NCBI RefSeq assembly: GCF_012932915.1
Contig: NZ_VCQU01000010.1
Span: forward strand, 186,001-250,000
DNA: 64,000 bases
Direction of reading: 5' to 3'
From: Antrihabitans stalactiti
Lineage (GTDB): Bacteria > Actinomycetota > Actinomycetes > Mycobacteriales > Mycobacteriaceae
A program made the translations under genes and the position numbers. This document shows positions 26,423 through 33,819 of the stretch, one piece after another; the first letter of the stretch is position 1; each line of letters opens with the position of its first letter. A model generated the notes under the pieces. That model ran no database searches, was not told the origin of the DNA, and saw nothing but the letters and a program-made list of their open reading frames with translations.

Positions 26423-27440
26423 GCAAACCGCATGCGGCGGACGTGTACCCGAAGTGGGCATGAGCGTCCCTTAACGAATGTCCTCCACACCACTAGCTTT
26501 GGCCCTAGCAGACGAATTACGGAAGGATCGCTAATGCCTCGTGAGGATATTGAATTCTCAGCGGACAATGTCACTTTGCGTGGGTGGTTCTATCCCGCCG
26601 AAGGGGTTGATACCCGGGCCCCAGTAATAGTGATGGTTCATGGACTGTCCGCTGTCAAGGAAATGTATCTCGACGAATACGCCGAGTCGTTTTCCCGAGC
26701 GGGACTGAATGTTCTGGTTTATGACCACCGAAATTTCGGCGCGAGTGACGGCGCTCCGCGCCAGCACATCGATTCGATTGTCCAGGCCCGCGACCTTCGC
26801 CACGCCATCACGTATGCGACTGAGCGCGAAGACGTCGACCCCGACCGCGTCGGCATCTGGGGATCGAGCCATGGCGGCGGCCTGGTGCTGAGCGTGGCTG
26901 CGGTCGATCGTCGGGTGCGCGCCGTTGTCGCCCAAGTCCCGTTCATCAGCGGATCTGGCCAGCTGAAGCGGCTCGTTCGTCCCGACTTCCTGCCCACGGT
27001 GCGGACCCAACTGGACAGCGAACGACGCAACATCTTCCACGGCGGGGAGCCCACGCTCATGCCGGCCGTCGCCGCCGATCCGCTGGCTCCCGCGCTGATG
27101 TCCAGCGCCGAATCCTGGGAGTTCTTCACCACAGCCGCTCAGGACAGGGCTCCATCATGGCGCAACGAGGTGACCCTCAGTTCGTTGGAGCGGATCATAG
27201 AGTTCGAGCCAGGCGATGGAATCCATCGAATCTCACCGTCCCCGTTGCTGATGATCGTGGCTGACCAAGACATCAGTGCCTATGCAGAACTCGCGTTCGA
27301 GGCCTACGAACGGGCGCTGCAGCCCAAGCAGTTGGTCGCGCTGTCTTGTGGCCACTTCGACGTCTACACCGGCTCGGCGTTCGAGACGTCGTCAAAGGCT
27401 GCTCGCGAGCACTTCGTCCGCGCCCTGGCGTAGCCACCGC
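26423..27440. repeat. Near-identical 1-kb block, copy 1 (with 38542-39559)
   Basis: By eye, this block differs from 38542-39559 at about nine bases in roughly 1,018. It covers the 5' leader and the whole alpha/beta hydrolase gene. The offset between copies is 12,119 bp throughout. Immediately outside the block the two loci are still alignable but clearly diverged. Confidence 0.88.
26534..27433 (+). CDS. Alpha/beta hydrolase (copy 1)
   Basis: A 299-residue alpha/beta hydrolase of the dienelactone-hydrolase/YcjY type. Visible are MVHGLSAVKE (oxyanion strand), YDHRNFGASDG, the nucleophile elbow GIWGSSHGGG, an acid in VADQDISAYAE and the His of SCGHFDVY. ATG 26534 has GGAAGGATC 5 bases upstream. 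It is followed by an SDR and a tautomerase gene on the same strand. The second copy at 38653-39552 differs at only two residues. The substrate is unknown; the neighbours suggest hydrolysis in a small-acid or ring-cleavage pathway. Confidence 0.88.
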   Translation: MPREDIEFSADNVTLRGWFYPAEGVDTRAPVIVMVHGLSAVKEMYLDEYAESFSRAGLNVLVYDHRNFGASDGAPRQHIDSIVQARDLRHAITYATEREDVDPDRVGIWGSSHGGGLVLSVAAVDRRVRAVVAQVPFISGSGQLKRLVRPDFLPTVRTQLDSERRNIFHGGEPTLMPAVAADPLAPALMSSAESWEFFTTAAQDRAPSWRNEVTLSSLERIIEFEPGDGIHRISPSPLLMIVADQDISAYAELAFEAYERALQPKQLVALSCGHFDVYTGSAFETSSKAAREHFVRALA

Positions 27441-27589
27441 CGCTGCCTCGGGTCCGAAGCACGCGGACTCGGCCGGGGCGGAAGCCAATCATCAACTGCG
27501 CCAAACCAAACATCATCCAAACATTCAGGTCGGTGCACCGGATTTGACAACAACGGGCACCACATCGTCGAACAGAAAGGGGAGTTGCC

Positions 27590-28363
27590 ATGTCCGCAAC
27601 CCTTGAAGATAAAGTCGTGATCGTCACTGGATCGGGCGGCGGAATCGGCGCTGTGATCGCCGCCCGGTTCGCGAAGGAAGGCGCTCGCGTTATCGTCTCC
27701 GACCGAGACCGCGGAGCCGCGGAGGCAGTTGCTTCCCGCATCTCCGGTGCGATCGCAATCCCGGCTGACGTGACCTCCGAGCAGGACGTTTCTGCGCTGA
27801 TAGAACGCACTCTCGAAGCGCACAGCGCGTTGCATCACGTGGTCGCCAACGCTGGAGTAATCCGCGCATCGCATCCCATTGCGGAGACGCCGCTTGATGT
27901 TTGGCGATCGACCATGTCGGTGAACCTTGACGGTGTCTTCCTGACCATCAAGCACAGCGCGGCGGCAATTGCGAATTCCGGTGGCGGATCGATCCTCACC
28001 CTCTCGTCCATCTCGGGGACCGGGGGCACACCTCTCGCAGCGGCTTATGGAGCGTCGAAAGCGGCAGTGCGTAACCTCACCGCAACCGCTGCAGGAGAAC
28101 TCAGAGCACAGAATGTCCGAGTCAACGCTCTGGTGCCCGGCTATGTCAATACTCCGCTCATTGACTCTGAAGTCCCGGTTTGGGAGTCGACCATGGGTCT
28201 CGCCCCTGGCGGTTTCGCTCAGATAATCGACCAGAAGCAGGGACGGTTGATATCCCCAGAGGACATCGCAGATGCGGCTTTGTTCCTCACTTCGGACCAG
28301 GCTTCGATGATCACCGGCAGTTCTTTGACCGTCGACGGCGGTTTCACGAGCCAATTGTTCTGA
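27590..28363 (+). CDS. SDR family oxidoreductase
   Basis: A 257-residue SDR with TGSGGGIG, VVANAGVIRAS (NAG motif), ILTLSSISG and YGASKAAVR as the catalytic Tyr/Lys, ending SSLTVDGGFTS. A strong AAGGGGAG lies about 6 bases before the ATG. It sits between the hydrolase and the tautomerase. In the second module (38.6-40.5 kb) only the two ends of this gene survive. Likely an NAD(P)-linked dehydrogenase of a hydroxy or keto intermediate. Confidence 0.9.
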   Translation: MSATLEDKVVIVTGSGGGIGAVIAARFAKEGARVIVSDRDRGAAEAVASRISGAIAIPADVTSEQDVSALIERTLEAHSALHHVVANAGVIRASHPIAETPLDVWRSTMSVNLDGVFLTIKHSAAAIANSGGGSILTLSSISGTGGTPLAAAYGASKAAVRNLTATAAGELRAQNVRVNALVPGYVNTPLIDSEVPVWESTMGLAPGGFAQIIDQKQGRLISPEDIADAALFLTSDQASMITGSSLTVDGGFTSQLF

Positions 28364-28498
28364 AAAATACAGTGGGCGAGTTGTGTCGCGGAAATACAAC
28401 CCGATGTTCGCCCAAATTTAATTCGGTTCGCTGTTGCATCTCTTGAATTAAAACTGCATTGGAAACACATCATCTTCTCGACCTTGAAAGGGAAAACC

Positions 28499-29011
28499 AT
28501 GCCACTTTGGGAGTTCTTTGCGCCGGAAGGTGCGTTCAGTGACGAAGACAAGGAAGCGCTCGCCACGACGATCACCGACGCCTATCAATCGGTTCACCTG
28601 CCCCGCTTTTACGTAGACGTGATTTATCACGACCTGCCGCCCAAGAACATCTACATGGGGGGAGTAGCGACCGGACAATTCATTCGACTCCGAATCGAAC
28701 AGATCGCTCGCGAGATGAGCGACACCACTGTAGTGGAAGGCCTGCCGGCTGGGACCTACTCCCGCGAATGGATGCGCGAGTACTGGATGAATCAAATCGA
28801 CGCCATGCTGATTCCCTATACGAGGGACAGAGGTTACGAATGGGAAGTCCATATCAATCAGACGCCCGTGGACATGTGGACAGTGCAGGGCTTCGTCCCT
28901 CCCCCTGGCGAGTCTGATGCCGAACGGCTGTGGCGAGAACTGAATCGACCCGTGGCCTATGAACGCACGCCACCCGCACCACCTGAAATTCTCGTGCACA
29001 ACGGCCAGTAG
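28499..29011 (+). CDS. Tautomerase-superfamily protein (cis-CaaD-like), copy 1
   Basis: A 170-residue protein starting MPLWEFF. After Met removal the N-terminal Pro would be the catalytic base typical of the tautomerase superfamily. IYMGGVATGQFIRLR corresponds to the FLGGVQQG region of cis-3-chloroacrylic acid dehalogenase, and the length fits the fused-subunit cis-CaaD/Tautomerase_3 group. Family reactions are keto-enol tautomerisation, hydration of acetylene or allene acids and hydrolytic dehalogenation; which applies is unknown. ATG 28499 has GAAAGGGAAAA just upstream. A hairpin terminator follows at 29023. Confidence 0.8.
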   Translation: MPLWEFFAPEGAFSDEDKEALATTITDAYQSVHLPRFYVDVIYHDLPPKNIYMGGVATGQFIRLRIEQIAREMSDTTVVEGLPAGTYSREWMREYWMNQIDAMLIPYTRDRGYEWEVHINQTPVDMWTVQGFVPPPGESDAERLWRELNRPVAYERTPPAPPEILVHNGQ

Positions 29012-29022
29012 TAATTGTGATC

Positions 29023-29052
29023 GACCTCGGATGGAACAGGTCCGAGGTCTTT
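29023..29052 (+). terminator. Intrinsic terminator after tautomerase copy 1
   Basis: Perfect 9-bp stem GACCTCGGA (29023-29031) / TCCGAGGTC (29041-29049) with a 9-base loop, followed by TTTC. The same hairpin follows the second tautomerase copy at 40509. Confidence 0.7.
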
Positions 29053-29062
29053 CAGACGCCCA

Positions 29063-29082
29063 TTGACCCAACGGTTGGTCAA
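29063..29082. promoter_or_regulatory. Palindrome TTGACC...GGTCAA (copy 1)
   Basis: A 20-bp imperfect palindrome, TTGACCCAACGGTTGGTCAA, 16 of 20 positions symmetric, just beyond the terminator. It is conserved at 40549-40568 in the second module. The form suits a TetR-type operator for a downstream gene, but here only a broken MBL gene follows. Confidence 0.4.
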
Positions 29083-29090
29083 GTCAATTC

Positions 29091-29670
29091 GAGCGGTTTC
29101 CTGGTGCGAAATGTGTTGCGCTGTCACATGTGATCGAGGCGATAAAGGACACCATGGACATGCAGACCGAGCAGTCGAAGATGATGCTCGGCGACCCGTG
29201 CGTAACGGCTGGACCGGTGCCTGAACCGATGGACGGCTACACGCTATTCGTCGACGGTTCGCCACTGAATATCATCGAGGTCAAGCAGGCTGACGTCCAT
29301 CCACAACCATCGTCCACATACCCGAAATCGGTGTCGTGGTGGCCGGCGACTCCATCTACAACGAATCCACGCGATGCTCGGATTGTCTACGCCGGCAGAG
29401 TGGCAGGACTGGCTCGAGACGGTCGACGTCGTGGAGAGCCTCAAGCCTCGGATGATTGTGGCCGGGCACCCCAGGCCCTACGGGGACGACTACGCGACCG
29501 AGCGGATGATTGCGCAGACCCGCTCGTACATCAACGATTTCGCGGCCGCATAAGAGGTCGCAAAGGATGCCGACGGGCTGGTCTCCGCCATGACGGCGAA
29601 GTATCCGTATCACGGCAACCACCGGACCCTGCAATTCTCAGCGATCGGCGCAATAATGCTGCGCGGGAAA
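29091..29670 (+). pseudogene. Broken MBL-fold hydrolase gene
   Basis: Homologous to the MBL protein at 23558-24484 but starting mid-protein at ERFPGAKCVALSH, so the HxHxDH metal site is absent. It reads well through DGSPLNIIEVKQADVHP. A frameshift near 29303 moves it to the frame of TIVHIPEIGVVVAGDSIYN, and a second near 29370 to EWQDWLETVDVVESL. An in-frame TAA replaces the Tyr codon after FAAA. Homology continues to LQFSAI. Truncation plus two frameshifts plus a stop make it non-functional. Confidence 0.85.
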
Positions 29671-30037
29671 TGGTGCGTCAGCGGCGAACATCACGGCGTA
29701 GCGCAGTGGGTCGGGCGCACGCCTAGACCAAGCGCATCATTCGGACTGCAACGACGGACGACTCACGCTCGGCTGACCGTCTTGTGCTCGACGAGGCGAC
29801 GCGCCTGTACGAAACCCGCGACATGCAAACGACGTCGGCCAACTTCTCGATGATCGACTCGTGGCGGGCCAACGGTCTCACACGACCTCGCCGACGCCGG
29901 CCACGCTAACGGACATCGACAAGACCAAGGAGCCGTGCGGCCAACCAATGGCTAACTAGAAAGAGCGTGAGCCGACATCGGCCATGCCCGCCGAATAACC
30001 GCTGCATCCAACAACGTTCAACAAAACGAGACTTTCC
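29671..30037. other. Intergenic stretch without a recognised gene
   Basis: About 370 bp between the broken MBL gene and the 21-codon frame at 30038. One frame (ending at a TAA near 29909) reads DRLVLDEATRLYETRDMQ, which looks coding-like, but I cannot place it in a family and it has no start. Probably more gene debris. Confidence 0.4.
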
Positions 30038-30103
30038 ATGGGACTTATCACCCCCGAACTTCCCGCCGTCGGCCCCTCCACCTGGCAGAGCAAAGGACGA
30101 TAA
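30038..30103 (+). CDS. 21-codon frame overlapping the WS/DGAT start
   Basis: ATG 30038 opens MGLITPELPAVGPSTWQSKG, then one Arg and TAA, the stop sharing its last A with the WS/DGAT ATG (TAATG). The N-terminus resembles the beginning of actinobacterial DUF3556-type membrane proteins (MGL..P.LP.VDP..W), so it may be a remnant of one fused by deletion to the next gene. Alternatively it is a short leader that couples translation. Existence of a peptide product is unproven. Confidence 0.35.
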   Translation: MGLITPELPAVGPSTWQSKGR

Positions 30104-31542
30104 TGTTAATCACTCCCCTCGACGCAGCGTTCCTCATCAGCGAGACACGCGAACACCCAATGCATGTGGGCGCGTTACTTCTATTCGAACAGCCTGACGG
30201 GGCAGGTTCGGACTTTGTCGGTGACCTGTACCGGCGCCTGCTCACCTGGGATCGGGTTGGTCCGTTGTTTCGCCGGCGGCCCGCAACACCGGGTCCACTA
30301 ATAGGCGCGATGCGCTGGTATGACGACCAAGACGTCGATCTGGATTATCACGTGCGGCTTTCCGCGCTACCGCGGCCGGGCAGTACCCGAGAGCTGCTCA
30401 CTCTCGTCTCGCGGCTCCACGGTACGTTGCTTGATCGGCACCGACCGCTGTGGGAGTTCCATCTCATTGAAGGCCTCGCCGACTCCCGATTCGCGGTTTA
30501 CTTCAAGGTTCACCATGCGCTGGTGGACGGCGTCAACTCCACCCGTCAGATATCGCAAATGCTCTCCGCTGAACCGACGGCACCGTTACCACCCCCGATC
30601 TGGGCCGAACGGAATCCTGCGGGATCACCGTCGTCGATCGCCGTCAAACGGTCAATCGGTCGTCAGCTCGCGAACGCGGTCGGCGAGATACCGAGCGTGC
30701 TGCATAGCATCGGTGAAGCCGTTGGACTGACACCGACTCTGGCGCGCCTGCTTGCTGACGGGCTGCGCAGGGATGACACCGCTTTGCCATTCCAGGCTCC
30801 TAAATCGATGCTTAACGTGCCGTTGAGCGGAGCGCGACGTTACGCCGCGCAGTCCTGGTCCTTCCAGCGCATGCGCGCGGTCGGGAAGGCGCACGGGGCG
30901 ACGCTCAACGACGTTCTGCTCGCTATGTGCTCAGGCGCGTTGCGTCGTTACCTGCTTGACGCCGACGCACTTCCAGGGGAATCCTTGGTCGCCGCCATAC
31001 CAGTCGCGCTGCCGGTGGATCGCGACACTGATGGCGGCAACGCCGTCACGATGGTGCTGTGCAGCTTGGCAACTGACATCGACGATCCGCATGAGCGGCT
31101 GCGCCGGATTCACACGTCGATGCTGGCCGCCAAGAACGTGATGGCCGGCCGCAGCGCGCTGCAGATCTCCCTGTTTGGGCTTGCCACTGCGACTGGGCCT
31201 ACGGCAGCAAATCTCCTGCCGGGCTTTGCCGGTCGCGCGCGGCCAGCGTTCAACCTTGTCATCTCCAATGTCCCGGGACCGCGCAGCACCCTGTATTGGA
31301 ACGGAGCCCGCGCAGTCGGGTGGTATCCGGTATCGATACCGACAGAGGGTAATGCGGTCAACATCACTGTCGTCAGCTATGCCGACAATATCGAATTCGG
31401 GTTGATCGGCTGCCGACGCAGCATCCCTCATCTGCAACGGCTTCTCGACGATCTCGAACACAGCCTCCGTGAACTCGAATCTGCTCCGCCGTCGAGTCAG
31501 CAGGGCAGAAGACCAGCGACCGCAACTCGAAGGGATGTGTGA
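30103..31542 (+). CDS. WS/DGAT wax ester synthase/diacylglycerol acyltransferase (1)
   Basis: A 479-residue wax synthase/acyl-CoA:diacylglycerol acyltransferase. The acyltransferase motif HHALVDG is at residues 137-143 (His137, His138, Asp142). The conserved PLWEFHLIEGL, LNDVLLAMCSGALR and C-terminal FNLVISNVPGPRSTLYWNGA are present. Members join an acyl-CoA to a fatty alcohol or diacylglycerol at the membrane surface to make storage lipid. AAAGGA precedes ATG 30103 by about 6 bases. The end overlaps the following SDR start by 4 bp (GTGA). A second WS/DGAT is at 48175-49569. Confidence 0.93.
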   Translation: MLITPLDAAFLISETREHPMHVGALLLFEQPDGAGSDFVGDLYRRLLTWDRVGPLFRRRPATPGPLIGAMRWYDDQDVDLDYHVRLSALPRPGSTRELLTLVSRLHGTLLDRHRPLWEFHLIEGLADSRFAVYFKVHHALVDGVNSTRQISQMLSAEPTAPLPPPIWAERNPAGSPSSIAVKRSIGRQLANAVGEIPSVLHSIGEAVGLTPTLARLLADGLRRDDTALPFQAPKSMLNVPLSGARRYAAQSWSFQRMRAVGKAHGATLNDVLLAMCSGALRRYLLDADALPGESLVAAIPVALPVDRDTDGGNAVTMVLCSLATDIDDPHERLRRIHTSMLAAKNVMAGRSALQISLFGLATATGPTAANLLPGFAGRARPAFNLVISNVPGPRSTLYWNGARAVGWYPVSIPTEGNAVNITVVSYADNIEFGLIGCRRSIPHLQRLLDDLEHSLRELESAPPSSQQGRRPATATRRDV

Positions 31543-32306
31543 CCGTGGCGATTCTCGACAGGTTCAGGCTTGATGATCGTGTTGCGGTGGTGACGGGCGC
31601 GTCGGCAGGACTCGGTGTGGCGTTTGCCCGCGCATTCGCCGAGGCAGGCGCCGATGTGGTGCTTGCGGCCCGACGGCCGGACCGACTGCAGCAGACGGCG
31701 GCGATTGTGCGGGCTGCCGGCCGCTCCGCGCTATGCGTGCCGACCGACATCGCCGATCCCGCTCAGGTGCAGCACATGGTCGAGGCTGCGATGACGCAGT
31801 TCGGCAAGATCGATACCCTGATCAACAATGCCGGCGTCGCATCCGCAATTCCTGCCACTCGCGAAGCACCTGAGCAGTTCCGCCAGGTGATCGACGTCAA
31901 CTTAAACGGCGCGTATTGGGCCGCGCAGGCCTGCGCCAGGGTGATGCGGCCGGGCAGCACCATCGTCAACATCTCAAGCGCCCTCGGGCTGACCACTGCG
32001 AACCTCCCGCAGGCCGCCTATTCGGCAAGCAAGGCCGGGCTGATCGGTTTGACCCGCGACCTCGCGCAGCAGTGGGGAACTCGCAAAGGCATTCGGGTCA
32101 ATGCCCTTGCGCCCGGGTTCTTCGAATCGGAGATGACGGACGAATATCCGGACGGCTATCTCGACCGCATGACGCCACGCATGGTGCTGGGACGGATCGG
32201 TAATCCGGATGAGCTCGCGGCCAGCGCAATCTGGCTCGCTTCGGATGCCTCTGGATATGTGACCGGACAGACGGTCGCCGTCGACGGCGGAATCACGATC
32301 ACTTAG
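31539..32306 (+). CDS. SDR family oxidoreductase
   Basis: A 255-residue SDR with TGASAGLG, INNAGVAS, VNISSALG and YSASK at Tyr161/Lys165, ending TGQTVAVDGGITIT. GTG 31539 overlaps the WS/DGAT stop, indicating one transcript and coupling. It is strongly similar to the SDR at 33043-33804 (same LDRFRLD-type N-terminus and almost the same C-terminus), which sits in the opposite orientation 0.7 kb away, so they are recent paralogs. Possible role: supply or oxidation of a hydroxylated lipid precursor. Confidence 0.9.
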   Translation: MTVAILDRFRLDDRVAVVTGASAGLGVAFARAFAEAGADVVLAARRPDRLQQTAAIVRAAGRSALCVPTDIADPAQVQHMVEAAMTQFGKIDTLINNAGVASAIPATREAPEQFRQVIDVNLNGAYWAAQACARVMRPGSTIVNISSALGLTTANLPQAAYSASKAGLIGLTRDLAQQWGTRKGIRVNALAPGFFESEMTDEYPDGYLDRMTPRMVLGRIGNPDELAASAIWLASDASGYVTGQTVAVDGGITIT

Positions 32307-32429
32307 CCGAACGGATGGTGAGGCCGCTGCAACGCAGAGAAGCGGTGGGCCGTGATTACGCACGCATCAAGGACGGGCTCACCGCCAACGAGCCCCGAAC
32401 AGCTGCCCGTCGAGGACACCCGTGCCGTG

Positions 32430-32893
32430 CCGCCACGAGATGGACGGACAGGCCGCGCATCTGATCATGCAGATCCGCCCGCACAACTTCCTGGGCCTCG
32501 CGCTGATGGAGAGCCTCTTTGAAGGAATCCGATGGGCGCAGGCGCACGAGGCTCGCGCAGCGGTGCTGCGCAGCGCGCTGCGCCACTTCTGTGCCTGCGC
32601 TGATGTTGAGCTTGTTCGCGACCGCATAAGACGGGGTCGCCCCGACGAAGACGTCACGGTGCTCCTGCGGGCGTTCGAGGAGCTGCCCCTTCGGTCCTCG
32701 CGTCGGTGCACGGTGTATGCGTCGGCGGCGGCCTGGAGGTCGCGCTGGCATGCGACCTGATCATCGCCGCGGAGTCGGCCAAGATCGGCGTCGTTGAGGC
32801 GACGATCGGATGAATCCGTTGATGGGCGCCATGCAGCGGGTCACGCAGCGCGCCGGCGCCGCGCGAGCCAAGGAGGCCGTCGTGGTGCCCTGA
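32430..32893 (+). pseudogene. Broken enoyl-CoA hydratase gene
   Basis: The plus strand encodes AAHLIMQIRPHNFLGLALMESLFEGIRWAQ and on to LLRAFEELPL. A frameshift near 32694 then leads to VHGVCVGGGLEVALACDLIIAAESAKIGVVEATIG, the crotonase oxyanion and active-site segment. A stop follows, then MGAMQRVTQRAGAARAKEAVV in another frame; the C-terminal third is absent. It is a decayed crotonase-fold gene between two paralogous SDRs. Confidence 0.8.
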
Positions 32894-33042
32894 CGACGAC
32901 CGCATCTCTAGTTCGTCCGGTGGCCGCCGGCTCGGTCGTGTGCTCGCGAGTTTGTCGCTGGTACAGGCGGGCACTCCAACCATGTCGAAGCTAGATTTCG
33001 CGAGGAGTGAAGAGCTCGGCGGTGCGGCGGTCGGCGGAATTA

Positions 33043-33804
33043 TCAAGTGATGGTGACGCCGCCGTCGACCGCGACAGTCTGTCCAGTGACGTAGCCCGCG
33101 GCGTCGGACACGAGCCAGACGAGGGTGGCGGCGAGCTCGGCGGGATCGCCTGTGCGCCCGAGCACCATCCGCGAGGCCAATCCCTCGAGGTAGCCGTCGT
33201 GATACTGGTCGGTCATCTCGGAGGCGAAGAAGCCCGGGGCGAGTGCGTTGACGCGAATTCCCTTGCGGATTCCCCACTGTTGGGCGAGATCTCGGGTCAA
33301 ACCCCCGATGCCGGCCTTACTGGCACTGTATGCGGCCTGCGGCAGACCGGCGGTGGTGATCCCGAGGACACTGGAAATGTTGACGATGGAACTGCCAGGT
33401 TGCATGACCTTCCCGCACGCTTGGGCGGTCCAGTAGGAGCCGGACAGGTTGATGTCCAGCACCGAACGAAACTGGTCCGGGGTTTCGCGGGTGGCAGGGT
33501 GGGCAGTGGCGACGCCGGCGTTGTTGACGAGAATATCGACACGGCCGAACTCGGTCATTGTCGCGTCGACGAGAGCGGTGCACTGATCCGGATCAGCGAT
33601 GTCGGTGGACACGGGCAGTGCCCGCCGGCCGGTGGCGCGGACAAGTGCGGCTGTGTCGCCGAGTTTGTCGACGCGACGAGCCGCGAGGACGACGTCCGCG
33701 CCGGCCTCGGCGAGGGCCTGAGCGAAGGCCACACCGAGCCCGGACGAGGCGCCGGTGACAATGGCGACGCGGCCGTCGAGACGAAATTTGTCGAGCACAC
33801 TCAT
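33043..33804 (-). CDS. SDR family oxidoreductase
   Basis: A 253-residue SDR: TGASSGLG, VNNAGVAT, VNISSVLG and YSASKAGIG, ending TGQTVAVDGGVTIT. It is the fourth gene of the minus-strand operon thiolase-SDR-ACAD-SDR, starting 15 bp after the acyl-CoA dehydrogenase. Very similar to 31539-32306. Expected NAD(P)-dependent alcohol/ketone interconversion on an acyl-CoA or lipid substrate. About 740 bp between the two SDRs contain only the broken enoyl-CoA hydratase and non-coding sequence. Confidence 0.9.
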   Translation of the reverse strand: MSVLDKFRLDGRVAIVTGASSGLGVAFAQALAEAGADVVLAARRVDKLGDTAALVRATGRRALPVSTDIADPDQCTALVDATMTEFGRVDILVNNAGVATAHPATRETPDQFRSVLDINLSGSYWTAQACGKVMQPGSSIVNISSVLGITTAGLPQAAYSASKAGIGGLTRDLAQQWGIRKGIRVNALAPGFFASEMTDQYHDGYLEGLASRMVLGRTGDPAELAATLVWLVSDAAGYVTGQTVAVDGGVTIT

Positions 33805-33819
33805 GTGATGCCTCCTGGG

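Noticed and set aside
24540-26530. Intact insertion sequence
   Set aside because: Debris and short repeats are visible but no transposase frame with a DDE or serine-recombinase signature was found.
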